From JACRAV01 sp964571235 (lineage in GTDB: Bacteria > Zixibacteria > MSB-5A5 > GN15 > FEB-12), in the NCBI GenBank assembly GCA_964571235.1, contig CAZNAI010000004.1:637941-701940 (forward strand): a stretch of 64,000 nt of DNA, written 5' to 3'. A model generated the notes under the pieces. That model ran no database searches. It saw only the letters and a program-made list of their open reading frames with translations, and was not told where the DNA came from. A program made the position numbers and the translations under genes. This document shows, in pieces, positions 46,768 to 55,621 of the stretch; positions within the stretch are counted from its first letter, which is position 1; each line of letters opens with the position of its first letter.

Positions 46768-48624
46768 TTACAGATTACAATGATTGACCGGTCCTCCCAG
46801 ATAGAGATAACTAATTAACGCGGTGATATCACCGATATCGACACCCGCAGTGCCGTCGATATCGCATTGAACTAAAACTGGTGGTGTCGGGCCGTTGAGA
46901 TACAAATAGGCGATGAGAACGGCAAGGTCGGAAATATCTGGTCCAATACCGTCATTATCGACATCACCAGCCCGACAGACCGTAATCGATCCTGCTACTG
47001 TGCCGCCCAAATAGGTCCCCGGTTGGGCTTCAAATGTCGGAGTCTGGAATCCGTACGCCAAAACAGAGAGCGGAGTGCTTGATCCCTGCGGCATGTTTGA
47101 GGGGATTCTGAAATACAGGCTCATTACTGGTCCGTCACCGGCTGGCAGGAATATTCCCGGACCACCCGGAGTGGCGAAGTTCATTTCATAGGATCTTCGC
47201 TTATTGGTGGAGTCGATTTGAGCCAAATTCAGCGTCCACCCGGCTGTTCTTGTTCCTGCATTGCGAGCCGAATCAAAAACGATATTGTACGGACCAGTCC
47301 AGGTTACCGGGATCACCATCCGAGTCAAAGGCAGATAATTGAGCGCCGAGATGTCAACACGAACCGTCTTGTTATTCCGGCCCATGGCGTTGGCTACTTT
47401 GAACGTATCTGCATATGCCCAAACATAATCCTTCTTGGTTGTTATGTACGGGCCGCCGCCAGATTGGATCGATAATGAGACGTCGAAATTCCCCGGACCG
47501 AACGTATGCGAGGCATCCTGCGTGGCCGCATGATTACCGTCGCCAAAGTCCCAGTCCCACGCCGTTACCGTCTGAGCGGATTCGCCCGTAAAATTAACAT
47601 CGAGCGGAGCCGGTCCAAACGTCGCATCGGAAGCGAATCGAACGCCCGACATCCAGGGGGTCAACTTATCATTCGCCCAACAGAGCATTCGTCCTGATTG
47701 TTGCGAGCTGAACTCGTGAACACAGGAATTGCCGGCATACCCCATGTAGTTCTGCGGATCGGTGGCCCCCCACGCAAACCCGTTGCACGGATCGGTGCCG
47801 CCGGGACCGCCACAATTGAAGTTAGTGGGTGTCGGATCGGTATCGGCGCACAAATCGCCGGTCAGATCCGAGGCTTGAGTTGCCGACTCATAACACAAAC
47901 TGCATTGTCCCACTTCCGAGACGCCATGATGTGTGTGCCACAAGCCAAGGCAGTGCCCCATTTCATGCGTCAGAGTATGATCGTTGAACGGGAAAAATTG
48001 CGTCCGATTCATGACAATGCCGCCGTACGAAGTCAGCGCATCGCCATCCCACGGGAAAGTCGCAAAGGAAAAGACATCACCGCCGATATTCACCGAGACT
48101 ACATACACATTACATTGTGAGTCGGCATCCACTGCATACGCCAGTTTCATGGCGTCAAACTCCCCATTGGTGGTGATATAGCGGTACTGGGTGGAGTTCA
48201 CAAACCGCATTCCGGCTTTCTCAAATTGAATCCGGTAGGGGAGATAGTCAGTATTCATCTGGGCAATTTGACTGTCCACATCAGCGGCTGAACAGGCGGC
48301 CGCGGCGCCGTTATCCTCGCGAAAGACGTTGAAATACAGCTTGAAAAAGGTGAGCGTGGTACTACCCGTTGGAATCCACGTGTCGCGAACTGCCGGAGGA
48401 TCGCACGGCCCCTGATCACAAAGGCCGGCCGCCTTGCGGGCACGGGCCGCTGGTTTGGCCTCCCAAATCGCCTGAGTGCCACACGTTCCAAAACCGGGTA
48501 CATCTATCGGTTTGGCTTGTTGAGCAATAGATACATCCGCAACGGCCAAAAGAATCGTTACCAGAGCAGTTGTACAAACCAGGCGAGTTCTTAGTCCGAC
48601 GGTAATTGTCTGTCTCAATTCCAT
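46768..48624 (-). CDS. secreted M43-type metalloprotease paralogue with dockerin-like pair
   Basis: Start at ATG 48624 (MELRQTITVGLRTRL); the earlier in-frame ATG at 48642 sits on the GGAGG that serves as ribosome site. The 618-residue product has a signal peptide, zinc motif HEMGHCLGLWHTHHG (about 220-234), Met-turn NYMGYAGNSC, PKD domain (WDWDFGDGNHAA), a beta domain like that of its neighbour and two dockerin-like loops (AGDVDNDGIGPDISDLAVLI, CDIDGTAGVDIGDITALI) ending VNHCNL. It is the promoter-proximal gene of the M43 pair, driven from 48702-48729. Confidence 0.9.
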   Translation of the reverse strand: MELRQTITVGLRTRLVCTTALVTILLAVADVSIAQQAKPIDVPGFGTCGTQAIWEAKPAARARKAAGLCDQGPCDPPAVRDTWIPTGSTTLTFFKLYFNVFREDNGAAAACSAADVDSQIAQMNTDYLPYRIQFEKAGMRFVNSTQYRYITTNGEFDAMKLAYAVDADSQCNVYVVSVNIGGDVFSFATFPWDGDALTSYGGIVMNRTQFFPFNDHTLTHEMGHCLGLWHTHHGVSEVGQCSLCYESATQASDLTGDLCADTDPTPTNFNCGGPGGTDPCNGFAWGATDPQNYMGYAGNSCVHEFSSQQSGRMLCWANDKLTPWMSGVRFASDATFGPAPLDVNFTGESAQTVTAWDWDFGDGNHAATQDASHTFGPGNFDVSLSIQSGGGPYITTKKDYVWAYADTFKVANAMGRNNKTVRVDISALNYLPLTRMVIPVTWTGPYNIVFDSARNAGTRTAGWTLNLAQIDSTNKRRSYEMNFATPGGPGIFLPAGDGPVMSLYFRIPSNMPQGSSTPLSVLAYGFQTPTFEAQPGTYLGGTVAGSITVCRAGDVDNDGIGPDISDLAVLIAYLYLNGPTPPVLVQCDIDGTAGVDIGDITALISYLYLGGPVNHCNL

Positions 48625-48678
48625 GTTGGTGTCATCCTCCAAAAGCGATTTTGCGACTACTGCCGAGTTGTAAATATG

Positions 48679-48695
48679 GGTAAGTGAGGCTTACC
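48679..48695. other. hairpin in the leader of the M43 pair
   Basis: GGTAAG-TGAGG-CTTACC, a 6-base perfect stem at the expected transcription start; operator or 5'-stabilising hairpin. Confidence 0.35.
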
Positions 48696-48701
48696 ACCGA
48701 A

Positions 48702-48729
48702 AATATATGCGTAAAACTCAGTCTGGCAA
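48702..48729 (-). promoter_or_regulatory. promoter of the M43 protease pair
   Basis: TTGCCA (48729-48724), 16-base spacer, TATATT (48707-48702) on the minus strand; both boxes match at five of six positions. The leader to ATG 48624 is about 70 bases. Confidence 0.6.
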
Positions 48730-48830
48730 GGATTTTCTGCCGGTTGGCACTAACTCTCCCGCAATTTGGAGTCCCCCAAAAGTGCGCAATGCCGAGCCAT
48801 GATTCCAAGGAGAATTTGTTGCTATGAAAT

Positions 48831-48856
48831 GAATTAAAGGTGTAGTACCTTCATTC
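48831..48856 (+). promoter_or_regulatory. hairpin just before the helicase start codon
   Basis: GAATTAAAGGT pairs with ACCTTCATTC (one bulge/mismatch) around loop GTAGT. The stem ends one base before the ATG at 48858 and contains the only Shine-Dalgarno-like AAAGG, so it could hide the ribosome site. Confidence 0.4.
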
Positions 48857-48857
48857 C

Positions 48858-50144
48858 ATGACAATCGTAAACAAATTGAAAGCCGGCTTTTCCGGGCTCG
48901 GAATTGCCCCCCGTCTCCTGGACGTAATCGACAAACTGAAGTTCGTAGAGCCAACACCCATTCAGGCCCGGTCCATTCCTATCGGAATAGAAGGCAAAGA
49001 CATCATAGCCATCGCCCAGACCGGCACTGGCAAGACCCTGGCTTTCGGTATTCCCATAGTTCAACGTCTGGTGCAAATGAAGGGGATATCCCTGATTTTG
49101 GTGCCAACCCGGGAACTGGCTCTGCAAGTCGAGCAAGCGCTGACCCCGTTTTGCCAAGCGATGGGAATTAAGTCGTGCGTACTCATTGGCGGCGCTTCTA
49201 TGCACAACCAGATTTCGGCCATTTCCAAAAAGCCAAGAGTAATCATTGCCACTCCCGGACGACTGATCGACCATATGGAGCAAAGAACTGTTTCACTTGC
49301 CGAAACGTGCATCCTCGTTCTGGACGAGGCCGACCGGATGCTCGACATGGGCTTTGCCCCTCAGCTCAACCGGATTATGCAGGTGATTCCGCACAAGCGG
49401 CAGACCATGCTCTTTTCCGCGACCATGCCGACTGCCATCGTCGACATAGCCAGACGGCACATGGAACTTCCCATCAATGTCGAAATTGCACCATCGGGGA
49501 CTACTGCCGACAAAATCGCGCAGGAAGTATTCTTCGTCTCCAAAGAAACCAAGATACGTCTTCTGGAACTCTTCCTCGGCCAGATTCCCGGACCGGTCCT
49601 GGTATTCACACGCACCAAACACGGCGCCCGAAAACTCACTCGTCAGGTAAAAAGTCTTGGACACAAAGCGGCCGAGATTCACTCCGACCGAAGTCTGGCG
49701 CAGAGGCGGGAAGCACTCGACGGTTTCAAGTCTGGCCGACACCGTATTCTCGTCGCGACCGATATTGCCGCGAGGGGGATTGATGTCACCGGCATTGAAC
49801 TGGTAGTCAACTACGATCTGCCGTCGAATTCGGAAGACTATGTGCATCGGATCGGCAGAACCGCCCGCGCCGGAAGACCCGGACGCGCCATCTCTTTTGC
49901 CACGTTTGATCAGCGCGGCGACATCTGGAATATTGAAAAACTCCTCCGCACCGCACTCCCCATCTCAAAAGTCCCGCCGCTTCTTCCCGCGGGAAAAGGG
50001 GACGGGAAATCCGATCCTGAGGAACTGTCATATCGCCCAGTCGAATCACCGCATACCGAATCGAAGTCTCAGTCGCCGGCTTTCGGTCGTCAGCCGCGCG
50101 GACATCGCAACCACCGGCGGCCATCGAGTGGTCGTCGACGGTGA
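48858..50144 (+). CDS. DEAD-box ATP-dependent RNA helicase (RhlE-like)
   Basis: The 428-residue protein carries all core motifs: Q motif PTPIQARSIP, motif I AQTGTGKT (53-60), Ia PTRELALQ, motif II DEAD (156-159), motif III SAT (187-189), motif V ATDIAARGID and motif VI HRIGRTARAGR. The basic C-terminal tail (rich in Arg, His, Ser) is typical of RhlE-type proteins and should bind RNA. It unwinds short RNA duplexes in ribosome assembly or mRNA turnover. A hairpin covers the leader before the ATG. The MFS gene follows 58 bases later in the same direction. Confidence 0.95.
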   Translation: MTIVNKLKAGFSGLGIAPRLLDVIDKLKFVEPTPIQARSIPIGIEGKDIIAIAQTGTGKTLAFGIPIVQRLVQMKGISLILVPTRELALQVEQALTPFCQAMGIKSCVLIGGASMHNQISAISKKPRVIIATPGRLIDHMEQRTVSLAETCILVLDEADRMLDMGFAPQLNRIMQVIPHKRQTMLFSATMPTAIVDIARRHMELPINVEIAPSGTTADKIAQEVFFVSKETKIRLLELFLGQIPGPVLVFTRTKHGARKLTRQVKSLGHKAAEIHSDRSLAQRREALDGFKSGRHRILVATDIAARGIDVTGIELVVNYDLPSNSEDYVHRIGRTARAGRPGRAISFATFDQRGDIWNIEKLLRTALPISKVPPLLPAGKGDGKSDPEELSYRPVESPHTESKSQSPAFGRQPRGHRNHRRPSSGRRR

Positions 50145-50169
50145 CACCCTGGAAATCGACTGCATGAAC

Positions 50170-50190
50170 TCGCGATCTACTACATCGCGA
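50170..50190. repeat. inverted repeat between helicase and MFS genes
   Basis: TCGCGAT-CTACTAC-ATCGCGA, perfect 7-base arms, 12 bases before the MFS start. No T tract; operator or attenuating hairpin possible. Confidence 0.35.
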
Positions 50191-50202
50191 TAGACTGAGG
50201 GC

Positions 50203-51498
50203 ATGCCCCTTTTCTCTAAGAGCACTTCTTTCACAATAGTCGCGCGACTCAAAGAAGCCGCGCGATCGCTCAAGTATCGCAACTACCGTCTGTTTTTCGC
50301 CGGCCAGAGTATTTCTCTGATCGGAACCTGGATGCAACAGATCGCGATGAGTTGGCTGGTCTACCGGCTGACCTCATCGGAGTGGATGCTCGGTCTGGTC
50401 AGCTTTCTTGGAAATGTCCCGATCATCTTAATCGCTCCCGTCGCCGGTCTTTTGGCCGATCGATGGAATCGGCACAAAATGATCGTAATCATTCAGATCG
50501 CGGCACTCATACAAGCGCTGGTGCTCGCGGCACTTGTCCTGGCCGATGTCATCGTCATTTGGGAGATTATTGTGCTTTCAATTTCGCTTGGCGTCATCAA
50601 CGCTTTTGACATGCCTATTCGCCAGTCATATATCGTCGAAATGATCGAAGACCGTTCCGATTTGAGCAACGCCATCGCGCTCAATTCCTCGATGTTCAAC
50701 ATGGCGCGGCTGGTTGGACCCGCAGTCGCCGGTGTGCTCATCGCCGCAGTGGGCGAGGGGTACTGTTTTCTCATAAATGGACTAAGTTATGTGGCGGTAA
50801 TTGCCGCTCTGCTGGCGATGAAGGTCGATCCACCAAAACTGGTAACCGACAGTGTTCCTATTCTCAGGGGCTTAGCCGACGGTTTCAAATACTCTTTTGA
50901 TTTTCTGCCCATTCGCTCGATTCTTTTGCTCCTCACGTTGGTCAGCATCATTGGAATGCCCTATATGGTCCTGATGCCGGCGATTGCCAAAGATCTGCTT
51001 CACGGTGACTCGCGAACAATGGGAACGCTCGTCTCGTGCGCCGGGGTCGGCGCGCTCATTGGCGCTGTCTATCTGGCATTGCGAAAAAGTGTGCGCGGGC
51101 TCGAAATTGTCATCCCGATCATGGCCGCCGTCTTCGGTGTCGGATTAATAGGACTGGCGCTCTCGCGATCGCTTCTCCTGTCAATGCTTTGCATGGGAAT
51201 CGCCGGATTCGGGATGATCGTTCAAATGGCCTCGTCGAACACGGTACTCCAGACAATTGTCGATGAAGACAAGCGGGGGAGGATGATGGGGCTGTACACT
51301 ATGTCGATTCGCGGCGTGGCGCCGTTTGGGAGTATGCTCGGTGGGCTCATGGCGGAGAGCGTCGGCACCTCACACACTATCCTGATTTCCGGGATAATCT
51401 GTATTTTCGGTGGTCTGATATTTTTAAGAATAATTCCGCGGTGGCGCAGAACGGTGCAACCGATTTACGACCTCCGTGACCTGGAATCGACGAAGTAG
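50203..51498 (+). CDS. MFS transporter (MFS_3 / EntS-like)
   Basis: The 431-residue protein begins with ALKYRNYRLFFAGQSISLIG-like sequence and GTWMQQIAMSWLVYRLTSS, the signature of the MFS_3 (enterobactin-exporter-like) group, with motif A as GLLADRWNRHKM and about twelve hydrophobic helices. Members export siderophores, drugs or metabolites; no siderophore genes are nearby, so the substrate is unknown. It follows the helicase and ends at a bidirectional terminator shared with the convergent lipocalin-like gene. Confidence 0.9.
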   Translation: MPLFSKSTSFTIVARLKEAARSLKYRNYRLFFAGQSISLIGTWMQQIAMSWLVYRLTSSEWMLGLVSFLGNVPIILIAPVAGLLADRWNRHKMIVIIQIAALIQALVLAALVLADVIVIWEIIVLSISLGVINAFDMPIRQSYIVEMIEDRSDLSNAIALNSSMFNMARLVGPAVAGVLIAAVGEGYCFLINGLSYVAVIAALLAMKVDPPKLVTDSVPILRGLADGFKYSFDFLPIRSILLLLTLVSIIGMPYMVLMPAIAKDLLHGDSRTMGTLVSCAGVGALIGAVYLALRKSVRGLEIVIPIMAAVFGVGLIGLALSRSLLLSMLCMGIAGFGMIVQMASSNTVLQTIVDEDKRGRMMGLYTMSIRGVAPFGSMLGGLMAESVGTSHTILISGIICIFGGLIFLRIIPRWRRTVQPIYDLRDLESTK

Positions 51499-51533
51499 CT
51501 GTAGTCATGTTTTCCCGGTTGACCGCAAAACAA

Positions 51534-51556
51534 AAGGGCCTCGATGCGAGGCCCTT
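51534..51556. terminator. bidirectional terminator
   Basis: A perfect 10-base stem (AAGGGCCTCG / CGAGGCCCTT) with loop ATG, between the convergent MFS and lipocalin-like genes; A-rich on the left and moderately T-rich on the right. Confidence 0.75.
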
Positions 51557-51584
51557 CAATAATTGTTCTATAGGAGTTTCCCGA

Positions 51585-52085
51585 TTACCTGATCTTAAAC
51601 CATGAATCGATAAACCCCATGTTGGCCGTGGCGGTAATTTTGTCGCCATCGAAGACCACTGAAACCGGATCAAAGGGGAATTTAAAACTCACCTTACCGT
51701 TATCAAAAGTGACCGGAACAGTCTGCGTGCTCGACGCGTAGTCCTGTTTCAGGCCCGCACCGGACAACTCGTCGTTCATGCTACTGAACAACTTGGTCTC
51801 GGTATAGCTTGTGTCGGTCAACACGTACTTCGAGATTACAGAGTATGAAAACGATTTACCGTTGGCGTCCTTCCAGGCAACATTCAAGTTGCGGTAGGTT
51901 TTGGTAAACGTCATCATGCCGATCACTTCCGGCGCGGTCTTGACCGTGCTGTCGATCATCGTCCGGCCAACCAATTTATACGTCCCCTCGATATCCGCGT
52001 GCTGGGGATCAGTCGCCCAGACCGATCCAAAAGACACAAACACAATGGCGACCAACGCAAATGCAATAGAGGCAGTTCTCTTCAC
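51585..52085 (-). CDS. small exported lipocalin-like protein
   Basis: The 166-residue product has a clean signal peptide (SIAFALVAIVFVSFGSVWA) followed by IEGTYKLVGRTMID, the GxW/Y-type opening of small beta-barrel lipocalin-like domains, and alternating beta strands to the end. No cysteine for lipid attachment follows the signal. AGGAGG stands before the ATG. No function can be given; binding of a small hydrophobic ligand is only what the fold suggests. Confidence 0.6.
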   Translation of the reverse strand: MKRTASIAFALVAIVFVSFGSVWATDPQHADIEGTYKLVGRTMIDSTVKTAPEVIGMMTFTKTYRNLNVAWKDANGKSFSYSVISKYVLTDTSYTETKLFSSMNDELSGAGLKQDYASSTQTVPVTFDNGKVSFKFPFDPVSVVFDGDKITATANMGFIDSWFKIR

Positions 52086-52237
52086 AAAGTCCTCCTGACA
52101 GTGAGGGTTGTAGGTTGTTCAAGTGTGATAACCAGCCGCCGAAACTAATGATCTTTCGACTAATCGGCGAACGGCCCTACAAGGAAACAACAGGGAGTCA
52201 GTCTGTCAATGTTTGTTTTGCCCACTAATACATCGCA

Positions 52238-53707
52238 CTATTTCAGCTCGGTCAACGCTTTGTAAAACGTCTGCCAGTCTTCGATTCTGGTTGGCTTCTG
52301 CTCAAGTAGAGCTGAATCCTCTGGGCTGAGTAATTTCTTGTCGACCATAACAAGCAATACATTGTCGTCAAACCAGGAATCATACATCGTCCAGAATCCG
52401 CCGCTCCCGGCGGACGATCCCCACGAATTTTCGACTTTCCATTTCCGCACCGATCCATCGAGCGAGGTATCTATTCCCAACAGCACCATGGCGTGATTGG
52501 GATTCTCATCCCGGTATGCTATCCGGTCAGCTTTGTTGGTGGAGAAGTCGATGCCCAACGACGTGGAATAATCCCACACGTTTGCCGCAAACATTCCGCT
52601 GTCGCCGTAATTGTCTCGGCCGACATCACAGGCAAACCAGACAATCTGGCTATCGCGAATCATCGCCTGCGCATACTTTTTGAGGGTCGCAATTGGCATA
52701 TTCAGAAATCGAACGTCTGGTTGCTCAAAAATATTCCTACTGCTCACTAATTCGAAAAGCGTTTTGTCTTTCTCGGCGGGATTGTGAACAATTGCAACAT
52801 AGTCAGTCGACAGGTCGCCGTACATTTCAGTGAAGAACGACTGGGGAGTAAATGTCTTCTCCACCCAGGTCTTCTTGTCGCTCTTGTCGTCTTTCTTGGT
52901 CGAATCAGCCACAGTGAGCAGACTCGTATCTTTTTCCGGTGTCGCTTCGTAGCGGAAGACAAATTCTTTTGGCGGCTTGCCGTAGGCACATATTAATAAG
53001 CGATAGATATCCCCGAGCATTTTCTCTTTGTACTTACGTATAGCCGGCTCTTTCTCGCCAGCTTTGGCCATCTGCCGGATTCCGGCCGCCGATTTACGCA
53101 ACAGGGTAGAAATAAGTGAATTGGTCGTGCCGGTCGAACTTGACTGCTTGGTTTCCGGCATCGCCGAGGACGGTACGACTCCATACTTCCGAATCAACCC
53201 TTCAAAGTACTGCCACCAGCCGCCGTCGCCGATTGGATTTTCAAGATACATTTGCAAGGCACGGTCTGTAATCTGCCGCTCGCGCATAGTAATCATCGTT
53301 TCGAGAAAGAAGTTGGATTTCTCCAGCCGATCATAAAAAGAGATGTAGGCTTGCGAGAGCGTAAATTCCGAAAGTTTCAGTTTGGACATTGCCTTGGGCG
53401 TCACCGTGTTTGCCCCGGCAAACATCCAGCACCGCCCGCTACTTTTTTGATCGATGACCTTCGAACTCTTTAGCTCGAAATTAAAACGGCCGTCGAACTT
53501 GGTCACCATCTCACGGTTCAGCGAGAGGTCCTTGATACTGTTATTGGTCGCGGCATTGACAATCCGAGTCAGCGACGGATCTGCCGCCAACTGCTTGTCA
53601 AATCCGGCCAGCGTCTCGGGTGTGATCGCGCCTGGCTTTGGTGATTGAGCAAACAGAGTTCCTGCTACGGCCACTGTCATGAACACGATGATTCCACGTT
53701 TCTTCAC
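52238..53707 (-). CDS. exported C1-family peptidase (bleomycin hydrolase / PepC-like)
   Basis: The 489-residue protein starts with GTG after AAGGAG and has a signal peptide (GIIVFMTVAVAGTLFA), unusual because PepC enzymes are normally cytoplasmic. The papain-fold triad is present: Cys in QKSSGRCWMFAG (C93), His in NHAMVLLGID (H405), Asn in ENSWGSS (N427). A lysine-rich insert (KKDDKSDKKTWVEK) lies mid-protein. Bleomycin-hydrolase-type enzymes act as aminopeptidases in a barrel-shaped hexamer. Together with the M16 pair it may degrade peptides in the periplasm; location is inferred from the signal. Confidence 0.9.
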   Translation of the reverse strand: MKKRGIIVFMTVAVAGTLFAQSPKPGAITPETLAGFDKQLAADPSLTRIVNAATNNSIKDLSLNREMVTKFDGRFNFELKSSKVIDQKSSGRCWMFAGANTVTPKAMSKLKLSEFTLSQAYISFYDRLEKSNFFLETMITMRERQITDRALQMYLENPIGDGGWWQYFEGLIRKYGVVPSSAMPETKQSSSTGTTNSLISTLLRKSAAGIRQMAKAGEKEPAIRKYKEKMLGDIYRLLICAYGKPPKEFVFRYEATPEKDTSLLTVADSTKKDDKSDKKTWVEKTFTPQSFFTEMYGDLSTDYVAIVHNPAEKDKTLFELVSSRNIFEQPDVRFLNMPIATLKKYAQAMIRDSQIVWFACDVGRDNYGDSGMFAANVWDYSTSLGIDFSTNKADRIAYRDENPNHAMVLLGIDTSLDGSVRKWKVENSWGSSAGSGGFWTMYDSWFDDNVLLVMVDKKLLSPEDSALLEQKPTRIEDWQTFYKALTELK

Positions 53708-53832
53708 GCGATCTCTCCTTGCGACTCAAATTGTAATGACCCACGATAGCAACAGGGGAGACTTAACGCAAGCGGGCGGCGGGGCCACCGGCCGGGACCT
53801 TCAGCGCCTTGGAGAAAGATTCGTAGTGTCGG

Positions 53833-53852
53833 GGCAGACGGGGGCGTCTGCC
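53833..53852. repeat. GC-rich palindromic element
   Basis: GGCAGACG-GGGG-CGTCTGCC, a perfect 8-base stem, of the type seen as dispersed REP-like units. Confidence 0.45.
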
Positions 53853-54008
53853 GCCAGCGAAATGCCGTTGCGAAATCGTAGTGTCGTATGTGACCGAAAA
53901 GTAGCACAGGCGTCGGGCCGGGAAAGCGCGTACGGGGCAGATGATTGGAAGTAATACCAATGCAACATCGGTCATTCAGATTTCGCTATTCGCAATATCG
54001 AAATTATC

Positions 54009-54037
54009 TTGTATCCCCAAAGACCCTATTGTATACT
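54009..54037 (+). promoter_or_regulatory. promoter of the BNR-repeat gene
   Basis: TTGTAT, 17-base spacer, TATACT (54032-54037). The -10 matches at five of six positions, the -35 is weak. Leader of about 75 bases to the ATG at 54120. Confidence 0.5.
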
Positions 54038-54119
54038 GCAAGAGTCCATCTTATTATTTGAATACCCTCACCGAGACCCTGAACAACAAGTCTTCAACGA
54101 TGTCCTAAGGAGATGTCTC

Positions 54120-55316
54120 ATGCAAGTCATCAGAACCGCGCTCGTGGTGCTCGCGACAATGGGTGTAGTAGTCTGCGCGTCTCAGGCGGCCACCTGGCAA
54201 GTGGCCAATCCCACCGTAATCGCGGCGAAATCACTCGCTCGCGATTCCAGCGGGCGACTCTTTGCCGGCTCCAGTGCCGGCGTATTTCTCTCCGTGGACA
54301 ACGGTGCCTCCTGGCAGGTTTACGAGGACAGCTCCAAATACGCCGACTGCTTTGCTATCGAATTCGATGCCGTCAGCAACTATCTCTTCATAAGCGTTGA
54401 AACTGGTGTTTATCGCTCGAATAACAACGGGCTCACCTGGGATTTTCTCGGCGACGAAGTTGTGGGCGCTTATTCGATGGAGGTTTCTCCTAACGGGCAT
54501 CTGTGGGTTTCAGGTTCCGGTGGTACTTTCGTCTCTGATAACAATGGCGATTCATGGACTCATGTGCATGCACCGCTTGGTCAATTCGGCGATGGGCTCA
54601 CTATCACGACCGCAGGAACACTCTTAGAATCGACATTGCTTGAGGGGTTATTCCGGACGACCAACAATGGGCAGAACTGGAGTTTCATTAGCGGCCCATT
54701 CAGGTCACCTCATCAGACGACCGCCCTTACGAGCGGTCGATCCGCAGGGTTGGCTTTTGCGGCAGACTTCATTACAGATCAGTTTTCACACGACACGCTT
54801 ACGATTTATAGGTCCACGGATGATGGCGTCTCCTGGTCCCAAGTCCATTCAAAAGCTCAGGACCTATGTCATGTGTTGTACGCCGACAGCAAGGGAAATC
54901 TCTTCGCCGGAAGAAACGAGGTGTTTCGCTCTCCTGACAATGGAAACACATGGGCACAATATTCTGATGGACTGCCATTTGAGACCCAAGTGAGGTGCTT
55001 CATTGAAGCCGCCAACGGTATGCTTATCGCGGGAGGTGATGATTTCATTTACCGAATAAATGCCGATTCGGGTTTGGTCATTGATCCCCCGGTGTGTTGC
55101 GCGGGTCTGGCCGGCAATGTTGATTGCGACATTTCCGGCGGTACGGATATCGCTGATCTGTCTGCGCTCATCGACTATCTGTACATTTCGTTCTCACCGC
55201 TGTGCTGTAAGGCTGAGGCCAATGTCGACGGTCAGCCGGGCATCGACATCTCTGATCTTTCCGCCCTGATCGACTATTTGTACATCAGCTTCGCGCCACC
55301 GGCCGCCTGTCAATAG
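54120..55316 (+). CDS. secreted BNR/Asp-box repeat protein with dockerin-like pair
   Basis: Start at ATG 54120 after AAGGAG; the frame is open upstream but that part contains the promoter. The 398-residue product has a signal peptide (ALVVLATMGVVVCASQA), then at least six Asp-box strands (DNGASWQVY, NNGLTWDFL, NNGDSWTHV, NNGQNWSFI, DDGVSWSQV, DNGNTWAQY) forming a sialidase/photosystem-assembly-like propeller. The sialidase active site is not recognised. The tail has two dockerin-like loops (NVDCDISGGTDIADLSALI, NVDGQPGIDISDLSALI), each preceded by a Cys pair, ending in ACQ. Likely an extracellular binding protein. Confidence 0.88.
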   Translation: MQVIRTALVVLATMGVVVCASQAATWQVANPTVIAAKSLARDSSGRLFAGSSAGVFLSVDNGASWQVYEDSSKYADCFAIEFDAVSNYLFISVETGVYRSNNNGLTWDFLGDEVVGAYSMEVSPNGHLWVSGSGGTFVSDNNGDSWTHVHAPLGQFGDGLTITTAGTLLESTLLEGLFRTTNNGQNWSFISGPFRSPHQTTALTSGRSAGLAFAADFITDQFSHDTLTIYRSTDDGVSWSQVHSKAQDLCHVLYADSKGNLFAGRNEVFRSPDNGNTWAQYSDGLPFETQVRCFIEAANGMLIAGGDDFIYRINADSGLVIDPPVCCAGLAGNVDCDISGGTDIADLSALIDYLYISFSPLCCKAEANVDGQPGIDISDLSALIDYLYISFAPPAACQ

Positions 55317-55340
55317 TCAGCGCGAGTTAGGCAAACGATA

Positions 55341-55367
55341 AAGGCCGCTTCTTGCCAAAGCGGCCTT
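55341..55367 (+). terminator. terminator of the BNR-repeat gene
   Basis: A perfect 10-base stem (AAGGCCGCTT / AAGCGGCCTT) with a 7-base loop, 24 bases after the stop. Confidence 0.7.
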
Positions 55368-55380
55368 CGTTCCTGTGGGC

Positions 55381-55399
55381 GGCAGGCATCCTGCCTGCC
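55381..55399. repeat. palindromic element
   Basis: GGCAGGCA-TCC-TGCCTGCC, perfect 8-base arms, between the terminator and the tRNA gene; REP-like. Confidence 0.45.
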
Positions 55400-55431
55400 C
55401 CTTGGTTAATTTACGGGAAATTTGTTAGAAA

Positions 55432-55505
55432 TACCGGGGGACAGACTCGAACTGTCGACCCCCTGCTCCACAGGCAGGTGCTCTAACCAACTGAGCTACC
55501 CCGGC
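55432..55505 (-). tRNA. tRNA-His (GTG), no encoded CCA
   Basis: A full cloverleaf reads on the minus strand: acceptor GCCGGGG/CCCCGGT, D arm GCTC/GAGC, anticodon stem CCTGC/GCAGG with loop CTGTGGA (anticodon GTG), T arm GACAG/CTGTC with loop TTCGAGT. The base before position 1 is T and the discriminator is A, so the G-1:C73 pair normal for bacterial tRNA-His is absent; position 1-72 is G-T. Confidence 0.92.
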
Positions 55506-55621
55506 AAGAGACAAGAGCTGGGAATTTACCTTACTTCGGCAATAATTACAATAATATTTTGCCGGTGAGGAATGCCACCACCATATGGAGCCCGCCGGAA
55601 TGACTACTACACCATAACGTG

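Larger units (their letters stand above)
53708..54119. other. intergenic stretch between divergent genes
   Basis: About 410 bases with no convincing gene. It holds a palindromic element at 53833-53852, the imperfectly repeated CGTAGTGTCG (about 53822 and 53876), and the promoter for the BNR gene at 54009-54037. Confidence 0.6.
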
